Source: Candidatus Heimdallarchaeota archaeon
GTDB taxonomy: Archaea > Asgardarchaeota > Heimdallarchaeia > Heimdallarchaeales > Kariarchaeaceae
Assembly (NCBI GenBank): GCA_030149205.1
Contig: JASBSB010000001.1
Coordinates: 900,712-964,711 of the forward strand
Length of the DNA stretch: 64,000 bases
Direction of reading: 5' to 3'
Positions 34,212 through 44,400 of this stretch are shown piece by piece. Position 1 is the first letter of the stretch. Each line of letters opens with the position of its first letter. Made by a program: the position numbers and the translations under genes. Under the pieces are notes generated by a model, which did not search any database, was not told the origin of the DNA, and worked only from the letters and a program-made list of their open reading frames with translations.

Positions 34212-34838
34212 CTAATCAGGGGTTAAATACCCTGTAATGGTATCTACGCCTTCAGAAATTTCCCCAAAAAATTTGACAGAGACACCGTTAAGATTCTGGA
34301 TATCTCGAACAGTCTCCTTCCCAAAAATCGAATAATACTCCTCAACCTGCTGTTGTGATACTTTTTGAAGCTGATTTAGGATAATCCAAGTGACTCCTTC
34401 AGTGTGGGGTTCAGTTGTTAAAGACCCAGAATAAACAAAGTATCCCCTGCGAGTGTCAAGTAGATTGCTAGGGTTTAGAATAAATGATTTGCCCTCTTTG
34501 AATGCTTCTAAAGCAGGGGTCAAGATATGATTTGTCTCTCCAGTGTCAAAAAGACTTGCGATTACCAGCAGGTCACCACCCGTGTTTGAATGAACAAAAT
34601 GAGCAGTTAGTGGAAATCTCAAACCGTTAAAGGTGTGTTCAGCACTGGTGTGAAGATGAAATTGGACGAGCCTATACTTACATTTATTCCAATTAATAAA
34701 AGATTCAGCATCAGTAAAGTTTAGTAGAGTCCATCCTGTATTCTCGGGATAGAATTCACTCTCACGGTAAGCGATTGAGGGAGGTGCAATATTCGTATAA
34801 TCTAAAGAATCAGAGCCTATGTCAATCGGAGACTGCAC
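34212..34838 (-). CDS. alpha-type carbonic anhydrase, N-terminally short
   Basis: Encodes 208 residues from a GTG. It starts with QSPIDI, the family signature, and has FHLHTSAEHTFNG and TAHFVH; His61, His63 and His80 match the three zinc ligands. YSGSLTTEPHTEGVTW and a late QNLNG also fit. Carbonic anhydrase hydrates CO2. The usual 25-40 residues before QSPI, and any signal peptide, are absent, and a TAA 6 codons upstream rules out a longer frame. Alpha-class enzymes are uncommon in archaea, so acquisition from bacteria is plausible. Confidence 0.8.
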   Translation of the reverse strand: MQSPIDIGSDSLDYTNIAPPSIAYRESEFYPENTGWTLLNFTDAESFINWNKCKYRLVQFHLHTSAEHTFNGLRFPLTAHFVHSNTGGDLLVIASLFDTGETNHILTPALEAFKEGKSFILNPSNLLDTRRGYFVYSGSLTTEPHTEGVTWIILNQLQKVSQQQVEEYYSIFGKETVRDIQNLNGVSVKFFGEISEGVDTITGYLTPD

Positions 34839-35069
34839 AGGTTGATTTTAAACTTTATTTAGTTAAAGTTTATTAAAGTGAATCTGTTCGATCTCACATC
34901 ACATATCCGCAAGAATTACAATCGAGGAGAGAAGCATCACCGGTGACCTTGTAGATCAAATTTCAGTAAATGATGAATAAAAAGTATAGGTACAATTTCT
35001 ATAGCATGTTATAATTTAGATTATCAGTTAGTAAATATATTTTATACCCCCATATATAATTGATAAAAC

Positions 35070-35345
35070 ATGTTAGCAGAACAAGTTTATTCAAAAGAGA
35101 TGATTGATGAATTCTCTGAGTTTATCAAATCATTTGATTCTGAGTACGGGGCCGAGATGGCGAACTGTAACTTAGATGGATATGACCTATTGGTTGAGCT
35201 TAGAGGCATCACCAAGGGTGAAGAGGTCATACCTGCAATTAAAAATTTCTACAATGAGACTGCTGATGAGTTGGAAGCATGTTTCCCAGAGGCGTTTGAT
35301 TCTTTGTATGATGTGTTAGTGAAATATAATTTAGCAGAAAATTAA
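35070..35345 (+). CDS. small acidic protein, unknown
   Basis: Encodes 91 residues, acidic and predicted all-helical, with two cysteines. A TATA-like CATATATAAT at 35050-35059 lies about 15-20 bases upstream, close for a promoter, and TTTTATACC at 35040-35048 is better placed. No family recognised. Clean promoter and codon pattern make it a credible gene. Confidence 0.5.
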   Translation: MLAEQVYSKEMIDEFSEFIKSFDSEYGAEMANCNLDGYDLLVELRGITKGEEVIPAIKNFYNETADELEACFPEAFDSLYDVLVKYNLAEN

Positions 35346-35468
35346 AATTTATAGGTTAAGGAAATCTACCAAATTCGGTGTAAACCGTTTGTAATTTCGA
35401 TGGGAAAGTGGAGAATAGGATGACTGTTTCAATAATAATAGAATAATTCGGTTCACTATTGTTTTGAT

Positions 35469-36293
35469 TCATTCCTGACTTCTCGGATCCCAACCAGTTA
35501 CCAAGCCTTCTTCCCAGGATTCCATCTCTTTCAGGTCAACGTCATTGAGAGAAAAATCAAAAACATCAGCATTTTCCTTGATCCTCTCCTGCTTGCTGGT
35601 CTTTGGGATAGCAACAGCCTTGCTTTGCAACACCCAACGGATCAGTATTTGTGCGGGTGTTTTGTTGTATTTCTTGGCAATAGCAATCAACCTTTGATCA
35701 TTCAGTCTTTTTCCCTTGGTTAGAGGGCTATACCCCTCGAAGACTATCTTTTCCTTGTTGCAATATTCTCTAAGCTCCTTATGCTGCAGATAGGGAGAAA
35801 ATTCGACCTGGTTAACCGTGGGCATTTCATAACCATGTTCCTTTAGTTCCTCAAGATGTTTGATCATATAATTTGAGACCCCTATAGATTTGGTGAAACC
35901 CTTATCTCTCAGCTTGATAAGCTCTTCCCATGCCTTTAGTCTGCTCTCTTTCACTGGCCAGTGTAAAAGGATCAGATCCACAGATTGGACTTTTAGCTTT
36001 TTAAGACTCTCTTTTATGGAATCTCGTGTTCTGGTCTGATTGGCATTCCAAACCTTTGTCGTCAGGTAGATTTCCCCCCTTGGAACCTTCAACTCAGACA
36101 TTGCTTCACCAATTGCTGCCTCATTCTGGTAAATTTGAGCAGTGTCAAATAACCGGTATCCTTCCTTGTAAGCCCATTTAACGATGTTTTTCACCTCTTT
36201 TGAGCCAGTCCTGTAAAATCCCATTCCAAAAACTGGGATGGAAGTTCCATCAGACAGTTGAAACCTGCTGTTAATATCAAACTCTTTCTGCAT
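35469..36293 (-). CDS. aldo/keto reductase
   Basis: Encodes 274 residues of an AKR TIM barrel that reduces carbonyls with NADPH. The catalytic tetrad is present: Asp50 and Tyr55 (FDTAQIYQNE), Lys80 (LTTKVW), His111 (LLHWPV). The cofactor end has AIPKTSKQERIKENADVF, a typical NADPH phosphate-binding segment. Length fits the bacterial/archaeal 2,5-diketogluconate reductase-like group. Confidence 0.9.
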   Translation of the reverse strand: MQKEFDINSRFQLSDGTSIPVFGMGFYRTGSKEVKNIVKWAYKEGYRLFDTAQIYQNEAAIGEAMSELKVPRGEIYLTTKVWNANQTRTRDSIKESLKKLKVQSVDLILLHWPVKESRLKAWEELIKLRDKGFTKSIGVSNYMIKHLEELKEHGYEMPTVNQVEFSPYLQHKELREYCNKEKIVFEGYSPLTKGKRLNDQRLIAIAKKYNKTPAQILIRWVLQSKAVAIPKTSKQERIKENADVFDFSLNDVDLKEMESWEEGLVTGWDPRSQE

Positions 36294-36568
36294 GTGATTC
36301 TATCCTTTGTCATTAGAAACTTAAATCATCTGATGTAAGCAATATATTTGGAGAAACATTGTAATATTGAAATAAATAGAGAGCCGATGCACACCTCAAC
36401 AAATTTTTGATATCCATTGATAATTTATAATTCAGTTTAAACAGCTTGATGATATATAGTGCTTTAACTCATAATCAAGTCAAATATTATCTTCGAATTT
36501 TTTATGATTTTTACAGTCCTTCTGTGAATTCTTACTACTATTTAAATTGTTTTGATGATGGTTAAGGT

Positions 36569-37345
36569 ATGAATTATGCACCAGCTGCAGGGGAGGTAGA
36601 AATGAGGAATCAACAAAACACTCGAAGGTATCAGATACTGATCTTTGCATTGTTGATCCCTAATCTGATGTTAATAGTATTTTATACCAATCCTAAACTT
36701 CCAAATCTTGAATTAATCTTATCAATAGCGAATATTTTTTCCATCCTTCTGTTGATTTATGTGTTAATTTCACCAAAATTGACCACATCTATTGATACAT
36801 ATTCCGATCCTGAAACTCTTAAATTGGACGTAAAGTATGGAGTAAAGTCCTATTTTGAGCCTTTTAATGAAATACAGCTGTTGACTATTTTTGTTTATAC
36901 CTCAATTTTTTTGGTTTTGATCTACGAGGGAATGATCCTGACCTCTCAGTTCTTAAAAATTGCAGAGAAACCATTTTCCCTCATAACAATACCTCTAATC
37001 ACACTCATTATGGGGATCCTGTTCAGCAGATTTAGAATATGGACCGAAAATGATGTGATTCGAGGAAGCCTAGGTATTTGGTTTCCTAAGTTTAAACCTG
37101 AAGATATTGAATCTGTTGAGATCATAAAGATTCAGGCTCTAAGAGATTTTGGGGGGTATGGAATAAGGTTTGGTAAAAATAAGACTATTGGATATATCAC
37201 AGGCACACCTTACGGATTACGTATTCAACGTAAATCTGGAAGAAACTATGTCCTTTCAACAAATTATCCAGATCTTCTCCTTCAGAGTCTAGTCAACACA
37301 AAGCGCAACAATGAACAAACCGAATCAAATAGTTCAGGAAAATAA
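36569..37345 (+). CDS. membrane protein with PH-like C-terminal domain
   Basis: Encodes 258 residues with four hydrophobic helices (about 27-43, 51-71, 112-133, 146-162) and a soluble C-terminal part of strands: DVIRGSLGIWFPKFKPEDI, GGYGIRFGKNKTIGYITG, GLRIQRKSGRNYVLST. That order recalls bacterial PH-like (DUF3093/DUF304-type) membrane proteins. ATTTAAATT at 36539-36547 is a likely TATA 22-30 bases before the ATG. Function unknown. Confidence 0.6.
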   Translation: MNYAPAAGEVEMRNQQNTRRYQILIFALLIPNLMLIVFYTNPKLPNLELILSIANIFSILLLIYVLISPKLTTSIDTYSDPETLKLDVKYGVKSYFEPFNEIQLLTIFVYTSIFLVLIYEGMILTSQFLKIAEKPFSLITIPLITLIMGILFSRFRIWTENDVIRGSLGIWFPKFKPEDIESVEIIKIQALRDFGGYGIRFGKNKTIGYITGTPYGLRIQRKSGRNYVLSTNYPDLLLQSLVNTKRNNEQTESNSSGK

Positions 37346-37402
37346 TTCTATTTCGTTTAAATTTCGGAAACTATTTGATTAAGTAAGGTAAGAAAAAAGT
37401 GA

Positions 37403-38254
37403 ATGAGAACACAGATTGATGCCCTTGACACTTTCTCGAAAAGGGAGGTGTTATTCAAAGAGAAAACAGTTACCTACTATACCTCATTTGAAGAATCTTC
37501 AAAGGAGAAACCTTATATGGTATTTTTACATGGTTGGGTTGCTGATTCCTCAGCTTGGGCTTTAGTGGGTGAGAAGATAAAAGAAGAATTAAATGTCGTT
37601 CTAGTGGATCTTCCTGGTCATGGTAAAAGTCAGGTACCAACTGACGAACTGCAAATAAGCTACATGGTTGATTCAGTTCATGAGGTCATCCAACAACTGG
37701 GTACAAGGATTTTTTTAGTGGGTCATTCTATGGGTAGTGCAATTACACAGGCTTATGCCTTGAAATATCCAGAAAATTTACTCGGAATCGGTCTAGTTTC
37801 AACAACCCTTTCCTTCAGTACATTTATTCCTCCTCAGGTTATGGAGGTATTGATTCCACAGGGGAAAAAATGGTGGGAGTCTGTTGTAGAATCTACTTTG
37901 AAGAACTTCTCAAAAATAATATTCGGAGATAAATCCGGAGAGAACCGTCATTTACTGAATGCTGCAAGTCAGGTGATAATGCAGACTCCTGAAGAAGTCG
38001 TTGATCAGACCTACAGGAATATCATTTACGCATGGGATAACACAAAGGAGGCTGAAAACATTCAATTACCCACCTTGATTCTTGTTGGTAGCGATGATAG
38101 ATTAACCCCCGTCTCTCAGGGTTTAAAGGTCTGTCAGAAGATTCCCCATGCTTATCTGAAGGAGATTGAGGGAACAAGTCACCACATTACCTTGCTTAGA
38201 CCAAATGAAGTTGTTGACAATATTCTTTACTTTTTTAGATGTGAACTGTTGTAA
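37403..38254 (+). CDS. alpha/beta hydrolase
   Basis: Encodes 283 residues. The oxyanion strand is FLHGWVADSSAW, the nucleophile elbow GHSMGSAI (Ser), the acid is Asp in VGSDDRLTP and the His is in EGTSHHITL. No signal peptide. It follows 36569-37345 by 57 bases on the same strand and may share a transcript. Substrate not predictable; such proteins range from esterases to haloperoxidase-like enzymes. Confidence 0.85.
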   Translation: MRTQIDALDTFSKREVLFKEKTVTYYTSFEESSKEKPYMVFLHGWVADSSAWALVGEKIKEELNVVLVDLPGHGKSQVPTDELQISYMVDSVHEVIQQLGTRIFLVGHSMGSAITQAYALKYPENLLGIGLVSTTLSFSTFIPPQVMEVLIPQGKKWWESVVESTLKNFSKIIFGDKSGENRHLLNAASQVIMQTPEEVVDQTYRNIIYAWDNTKEAENIQLPTLILVGSDDRLTPVSQGLKVCQKIPHAYLKEIEGTSHHITLLRPNEVVDNILYFFRCELL

Positions 38255-38262
38255 GATTAGGA

Positions 38263-38574
38263 TTAGGAACTTGAACTAAGAACCCTTGGGTCAAAGTCAT
38301 AGCTAACACCAATATTCTCCTCAAGCTTCTTGAGGGTTGCCTCTAAATATTGTTCGTACTCGTCAAGTGTCAATGCATGAGATTTGTAAGATTCTTTTAG
38401 TAGAAGATAACATACTGCAATATCTGGTATAGCTTGTAACATGATCTCTATTTTCATATCAAGGTCACAATCTAGTTTGATTAAATTCTTGAAGACCTCA
38501 CGGTGTATATCAAGGTCAGAGTAATACCTAGCTTCAAGCTCTCGAAAGTAGTTTTCTAATGTTCCCACACTCAA
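38263..38574 (-). CDS. small helical protein, unknown
   Basis: Encodes 103 residues, mixed charge, predicted helical throughout. It converges on the hydrolase gene with an 8-base gap. No family or motif recognised. Confidence 0.45.
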   Translation of the reverse strand: MSVGTLENYFRELEARYYSDLDIHREVFKNLIKLDCDLDMKIEIMLQAIPDIAVCYLLLKESYKSHALTLDEYEQYLEATLKKLEENIGVSYDFDPRVLSSSS

Positions 38575-38816
38575 ACTATATCATAGGAGTCCACCATGTA
38601 TAAAAGGGATTCCCATAAAATGACGGAAAATCGTTAAACAAATTCTGTATTTTCTATCGCGATGAGTACGAAAAACGAAACCTCAGAGGTTGGAAAATGA
38701 TTTTATTTTTTTGAATTACTGCCAGAGGTGGTGTTTTAGTTGAAAAGAGAAGTCAAATTTATTTACGCTGCAACGTGTGTTGATCAAGAGAACACTGTTG
38801 GTCAGGTGAAGGATTT

Positions 38817-39350
38817 TCAGAGAATTGCGACCATAGACCTCAGCTTGGCCATTGTTTTCCAATTACGGGTTGTAGCTGTAACCTGAAGCTTTTTCTCAAG
38901 AACAGAATTTTGAAGCTTGGTGTTCCGGTACCCATTGGGGGTTTTAAGGTATATACAATTTTCTGTCAGGGCGTAATCCTCATTCTCCTGCTTTAATGTT
39001 TCAAGGTTGAAATCAACTGGGAGTTTGTTAAAAATTGTTACAAACAGAACCTTGGGATCATGGTTAATAAAAGGGTTTGAGTCAAAAATATGGATAAATC
39101 TCTCAGCTGAGATCAATATTGCTGATATCTCAAATCCAAACTTTGATACCAAAGATTTTGATATGGTCTTTTCTGTTTTTTCAATTATTAAATCTACATC
39201 TGACTTAAAAACTATATTTCCACTTTGAATGTAGCTTTTGACCTCTTTGAAACCTAAGTCAATGTAGATTGACCTTAAGTCCTCCATTTTGACTTTTCTT
39301 TTTCCACCAACATTAATTCCTCTCAGCAGGTGAAGATATGTATGAGTCAT
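38817..39350 (-). CDS. DUF1697 family protein
   Basis: Encodes 177 residues from the ATG at 39350, about 26 bases after a TATA-like ACTTATAAAC (39371-39380). The start THTYLHLLRGINVGGKRKV and the following GFKEVKSYIQSGNIVF are signatures of DUF1697, a widespread family of unknown function. The C-terminal RNWKTMAKL is also typical. Confidence 0.85.
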   Translation of the reverse strand: MTHTYLHLLRGINVGGKRKVKMEDLRSIYIDLGFKEVKSYIQSGNIVFKSDVDLIIEKTEKTISKSLVSKFGFEISAILISAERFIHIFDSNPFINHDPKVLFVTIFNKLPVDFNLETLKQENEDYALTENCIYLKTPNGYRNTKLQNSVLEKKLQVTATTRNWKTMAKLRSMVAIL

Positions 39351-39390
39351 GAATTTTTCTACCAAGCAGAGTTTATAAGTTCATTGTGAT

Positions 39391-39430
39391 CCACGCCCAA
39401 TAGGCTGCTAGGTGTTTCCACCTAGCGTGG
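39391..39430. other. strong hairpin-forming inverted repeat
   Basis: The perfect stem CTAGGTG/CACCTAG with a TTTC loop at 39408-39425 is enclosed by CCACG/CGTGG (39391-39395 and 39426-39430). It lies upstream of the DUF1697 gene on the promoter side and has no T-run, so it is not a terminator of usual form. Confidence 0.45.
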
Positions 39431-39724
39431 TTGTTAGGTATATTACTGAATATTGAATGCAATTTAAACCTACATATTGCTCAGATGATATACAATCTGG
39501 TACATTCATACCAGTATACTACATGGATATCTTTTGAGTTGTTCATAGAAAAAAAACAGAATTTACCCTGAGATGCAAAATATCCTAAGATAGTCATAAA
39601 CATATTAGTTTTATTTACAACAGTGATTTCAGAAATTTACACTGGTTAAGGTCGACAATATTAACAAGATTTAAATTAAAATTTTGTAATTAAATGTTGC
39701 CACAACAATAAGCGGTGTAATATA

Positions 39725-40090
39725 ATGAAGAATAAAGAGACAGCAATCAATTTTCTAAAGTTTACATCCTCAGGAAGAGTTAAGGATGCCTATGAGAGAT
39801 TTGTTCACAAAGATTTTATCCATCACAATGCTTATTTCAAAGGTGATCGTGAATCCTTACTTAAAGCTATGGAAGAGAGTGCTAAAGAATTCCCTGAAGC
39901 ACAGTTATCTCCCATTCATGTGTTGGAGGATGAAAACCTCGTTGCGGTATTTAGTAGGATCAATTTAAACCCTGAAATGACTTTTGCCGTGACACATGTT
40001 CTTAAATTTAAGGACGGCAAGATCATTGAAGCATGGGAGACCAATCAGGAGATGCTAAATGACTCTCCAAATGAGAATGGAATCTTCTGA
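39725..40090 (+). CDS. SnoaL/NTF2-like protein
   Basis: Encodes 121 residues with the alpha+beta barrel pattern: AINFLKFTSSGRVKDAYERFV, DFIHHNAYFKG, then strands LVAVFSRINL, VTHVLKFKDGKIIEAWET. This SnoaL-like family includes cyclases and many binding proteins. The stop overlaps the start of the next gene (TGATG), so the two are co-translated. Confidence 0.75.
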   Translation: MKNKETAINFLKFTSSGRVKDAYERFVHKDFIHHNAYFKGDRESLLKAMEESAKEFPEAQLSPIHVLEDENLVAVFSRINLNPEMTFAVTHVLKFKDGKIIEAWETNQEMLNDSPNENGIF

Positions 40091-40392
40091 TGTTGAAGAG
40101 AATTAAAGCGGAACCAAGAGTCTGTGCTAAGGGTCACCAATTTTTTAAGAGCTCAGATTGCCCTGTCTGTCCAATTTGCTGGCCAGGACAAAGGAAAAAA
40201 TTGGAGAGTGATTTTCCAAAATTACCTGCTCCTGCCTTAAGAGCCTTAAATTATGCCGGAATAAAAAATATGGAAGAACTTTCATTTAAAACAGAAGCTG
40301 AGGTTTTAGAAATGCATGGTCTTGGTAAAAAATCTTTGTCTATACTAATTAAAGCCCTTAAAATAAGAGGATTGAGTTTTAGGGAGAGTTAA
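40090..40392 (+). CDS. RNA polymerase alpha-CTD-like helix-hairpin-helix protein
   Basis: Encodes 100 residues. The N-terminal third has a Cys-rich segment (VCAKGHQF, CPVCPICWPG) and the C-terminal 60 residues, LPAPALRALNYAGIKNMEEL through MHGLGKKSLSIL, match the alpha-CTD-like helix-hairpin-helix found as stand-alone domains in many microbes. These bind DNA or proteins non-specifically. It overlaps the SnoaL-like gene by one base. Role unknown. Confidence 0.75.
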   Translation: MLKRIKAEPRVCAKGHQFFKSSDCPVCPICWPGQRKKLESDFPKLPAPALRALNYAGIKNMEELSFKTEAEVLEMHGLGKKSLSILIKALKIRGLSFRES

Positions 40393-40831
40393 GATTGGTT
40401 AAAAAAGGGGATAATATTAAAATTAATGAAATCAGTCAGGTTGTTTGAACTGTTTTTTGGAATGACACTACCTTACGTGGCTGAACAAATGGTGTAGATA
40501 CCAGGATATAGCTAGGTGAGGAACAAAAGGAGTGAAATCTGATTCAATTTCTCTCGTTAGTTAACAGTTAAGAGGATTAGAGCTGGGTAAAAAGGCTCAT
40601 CCCGTATAATTTCGTTTTATTTGAAATCCTTGGCGTTACACAATATGTTGGATAACATAATTTACAAAATTATGCTTGAAGGATTTGAGAAATATAAGTT
40701 GTAACATTGATAGATTAGAAATCCAATTAGTTTCAAATTAAGATAAATACATAGATTTCAGTAATCTTGGATACATAAATTTTGGTCACTAATTCCTAAA
40801 TAATTAAATAGTTCATAGATTAAATGGTATA
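40393..40831. other. intergenic stretch, nothing recognised
   Basis: No coding frame, RNA or repeat of note. AAATAATTAAATAG at 40798-40811 may hold the promoter of the following gene. Confidence 0.45.
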
Positions 40832-41275
40832 ATGAACAAATTTATTGGGGCAAAAGTTTTTCTTACCACATTTCTTACTTATGGGGTGGTTCTTGGATCT
40901 ATAGCATCTATAATTTTAGTTCTCACCCTAGGACGTTCCGTCGAAGGATCTTTTGTTTACTTATTGCTTGGTTTCTCTCTTGCTTTCCTACTAGGACTTG
41001 TTATTGGCACCTATATGTTTATTGAGCTTAGTTGGCCCTCTATGGTCTCTTTTCAGTTTTCAGACCGTGTTGCATTTCTAAATGAGTTGACTCATGAACT
41101 TGGAGAATCAAATATTATACCTGTGAAGCTTACCGGTTCAACAGTGGTATACAAATATTCTAATGTGTTTTTTGAGATCCCTATTCAGCTTGAGTTGGCA
41201 GAAAATAAGGGGATTCTAAGTGTACCTCGAGGTTTATTATCTTCCTTAAGGTCATCCTATATTACTAAGCAATAG
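40832..41275 (+). CDS. two-helix membrane protein, unknown
   Basis: Encodes 147 residues with hydrophobic helices at about residues 10-32 and 40-65, then a soluble domain of about 75 residues. AATTAAATAG lies about 25-30 bases before the ATG. No family recognised. Confidence 0.55.
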   Translation: MNKFIGAKVFLTTFLTYGVVLGSIASIILVLTLGRSVEGSFVYLLLGFSLAFLLGLVIGTYMFIELSWPSMVSFQFSDRVAFLNELTHELGESNIIPVKLTGSTVVYKYSNVFFEIPIQLELAENKGILSVPRGLLSSLRSSYITKQ

Positions 41276-41457
41276 GTAGATTAATTCAATATTGTAGCAG
41301 AATGTGTTCTGGTTAAGAAATACCGTAGATTTATATTTCAGCTTTTTGAGGAAAGAATCAATTATCTTTAACTTGAAGATATTGGATTGAATGAAGCAAA
41401 TTATGTAGAATTTGATTAAGTTTCTAATTTATATGATAAGATCAGTCAATTTTTCTA

Positions 41458-44400
41458 TCAGAGGTAGCGGGTAAAAATAGACTCATAACCAAGCATCGGT
41501 CCATTGAAGGCCTGTGTGGGTAACTCAATTCCTAAGACAGTTGTTGTTGAAGGGATGGAAGCAGGGGTTACTGGTGCTATAGGGTATGTTACTGTTAGCG
41601 TGAAGCTTGCTGAACTTCCACTGTAATGATTCACCCTGATTGCCCATCTCCCAGTAGTTGTGGCAGAAAATGACAGGCTTTCTGGATTTGCGGTTGTGTA
41701 GGCTCTGGTGGCATAACCTGTTCCATAAACGTTTACTCCGGGTGCATATAGATACATATCCACGTCCGGACCGCTGGCCCAAGAAAGTGTGGCACTGATT
41801 GTTCCTACAGCAGTCACGTCAAAGTAGTAAACCTGATCCTTCACAGAAGTTGATACTATCCCTGTAAAGGTTGAAGTTTTGCTTGAGCCAGGTACAGGTA
41901 CATTCACATCCAGTGTAAAACTAGCTGAGCTTCCACTGTAATGATTCACTCTGATTGCCCATTTACCCATTGTGCTGGTAGAATATGACATAAATTCTGG
42001 ATTTGCGGTTGTGTAGGCTCTGGTGGCATAACCAGTTCCATAGACATTTACACCGGGAGCATAGAGGAACATATCTACATCTGGACCTGCTGGCCATGAT
42101 AATGATGCGCTTATTGTTCCAGCAGCAGTCACATCAAAGTAAAAGACCAAATCTGGTGAGGTGCTAGAAACTGTCCCTGTGAAAGTGTATTTCCCTGGTG
42201 TTGGAGGTGGAGTGTTGCTCACTGTAAATGTCCCACTGGCTGTACCGGTATTTGTCGCTGCATCTATTCCGCGTACCTCAATAGTGTGACTCCCGTCAGC
42301 TAGCAAAGTTGTGTCCAAAGTAGCAGTCCAAGAAGTTCCAGTTCCTTTTGTAAGTGCAGTCCAGACCCCAGCGTCGATTCGGTAGTCAGTAGATGTAACC
42401 CCAATATTGTCAGTAATTGTTGCCTCTATGAGAGTAGAACCAGAAACCGTACCTGTGGGAGTAACTATGGTTACCACAGGGGGTATGGTATCTGCGGGAT
42501 TTAGTGTGGTTGCACTGGCACTTGTGGATTTGAGCCCTTCATTTGCCGAGGTATCCACAGCGGAGATCTGATAACTGTAGAGGGTGCTTGCTGTTAATCC
42601 AGTATCACTGAAGCTGGTGGATGTGGTGGTGGTAAGAAAGACTCCACCTCGGTAGATCCTATAATTCGCTAAGTCAGGCTCTGTATTGGCTGACCAACTC
42701 AGATCTATCTGAGTGGAAGATATTGCTGTCGCAGTTAGACCTGTGACCTGTGCCGGGGGTGTGGTGTCAGTTGGAGTCAATGTTGTAGCACTGACACTTG
42801 CAGACTTAAGCCCCTCATTGGTAGAGGTATCCAGAGCTGAAACCTGATAATTGTACAACGTGTTTGCTGTCAGTCCAGTATCGCTGAAACTTGTAACTGT
42901 TGTACTGGTCAGGTAAACCCCATCTCTATAAATTTTGTAGCTAGCCAAATCAGGTTCTGTATTAGCAGTCCAGCTTAGGTCTATCTGAGTTGTAGACACA
43001 GCTGATGCGGTGAGACCCTTGACCTGTGCTGGTGGTGTAGTATCTGATGAACCCCAGAGATTAATGAATGCATCCACATTATAATGATCGGAACCTGTAT
43101 TTGCTGAAACAGTATCACCTGTGGTTGAATTTATGAGTAGGTTGTTAAATTTTTGATTTGTCACCAGAAAATCAATCCTTGATTGGTATATGGGATTTTG
43201 ATGCCCGTATGTATATCCTGGAAGTGTAGGATTGAGTGTTCTGAATACATCTGTGAAGGTATGAACCGTTGATGAAAAAGCCCCATATGTTGGATCTGAG
43301 GGGTTAACCAGCATACTCATTGGGCCTATCCCTAGGTCTCCTTTTGGAGCAAGGGAACCTGTATCAAATGGCGAAAATGAGTTTAAGTCACCAGCGAATA
43401 CAATTGGGACATTCCCTAAGGTATCCATGTAATTAATTATACCTTCCATTGCCTTGTTTCTTTTATCCTCATTTGTTGCTCCAGAGCAACATTTTAGATG
43501 AGACCCAATAATGTGGGTGTCAATACTGTTAATTTTTACTGTCACATCAAAGAAGTCATGAGAGGGGTTAAATGAGACACCACTATCTAAAGTCACAGTT
43601 GCAATCTGGTTAACTGTCACAATTGGATATCTGGAAAATACCGCTTCCCCACTTGTAGAATAACTGATTCCTTGAGTGACCCGACCCTGATACGGTGCTT
43701 CATTGACGAAATATGTGTTAAACTCATTTAAGTATTGATTCATCAACAAGTCACCTCCGTCGTCCCAAGTTCCAACCTCCACAAACACCACAATATCTGG
43801 GTTTTCCTCTTGAACAACCTTCTTCCAGTCGGGATTTAAACCTGATTGCTCCACATTATACGTCATCAGCTTGTAGGCTGTGCTGCTGGTGGGTGGTGGT
43901 GGAGGTGGCGCAGCATTATTTACCGTAACTGAAATTGAGGACTGCCCGATATTCCCAGCCGGGTCAGTGGCTTTAGCAAGCAAATTGTGACTTCCGTCAG
44001 TGGTTGTGGTGGTATCCCAAGAGTAACTATTTGTTGAGGAGACGACAACTCCATCTATTGACAGTTCATAGGAGACTATACCGTTTGCATCTGTTGCTGT
44101 AAATGTAACTGGAACTGTACCTGAAACTGTAGCTGCAGCAACAGGATTAGTAAAGCTGACAATGGGGGCAGTTGTGTCGGGTGGTGGGGGACCAGTGGTA
44201 TAACTTCCTGCTTTCGGATCTCCGAGTGTCCCAGAATTTTCCCAGTCACTTCCAGAATCAGTGTCTGTGGCTGTGATCCTTCTAATGGTCATGTCTACTG
44301 CTGAAACAGGCCATCCAGTCACATAGTTTTCCCATGCGACAAAGTCAATCTCTGCATTTGAGGCATCAACCAACCTGACTTGATCTCCTGAATTAGAGAG

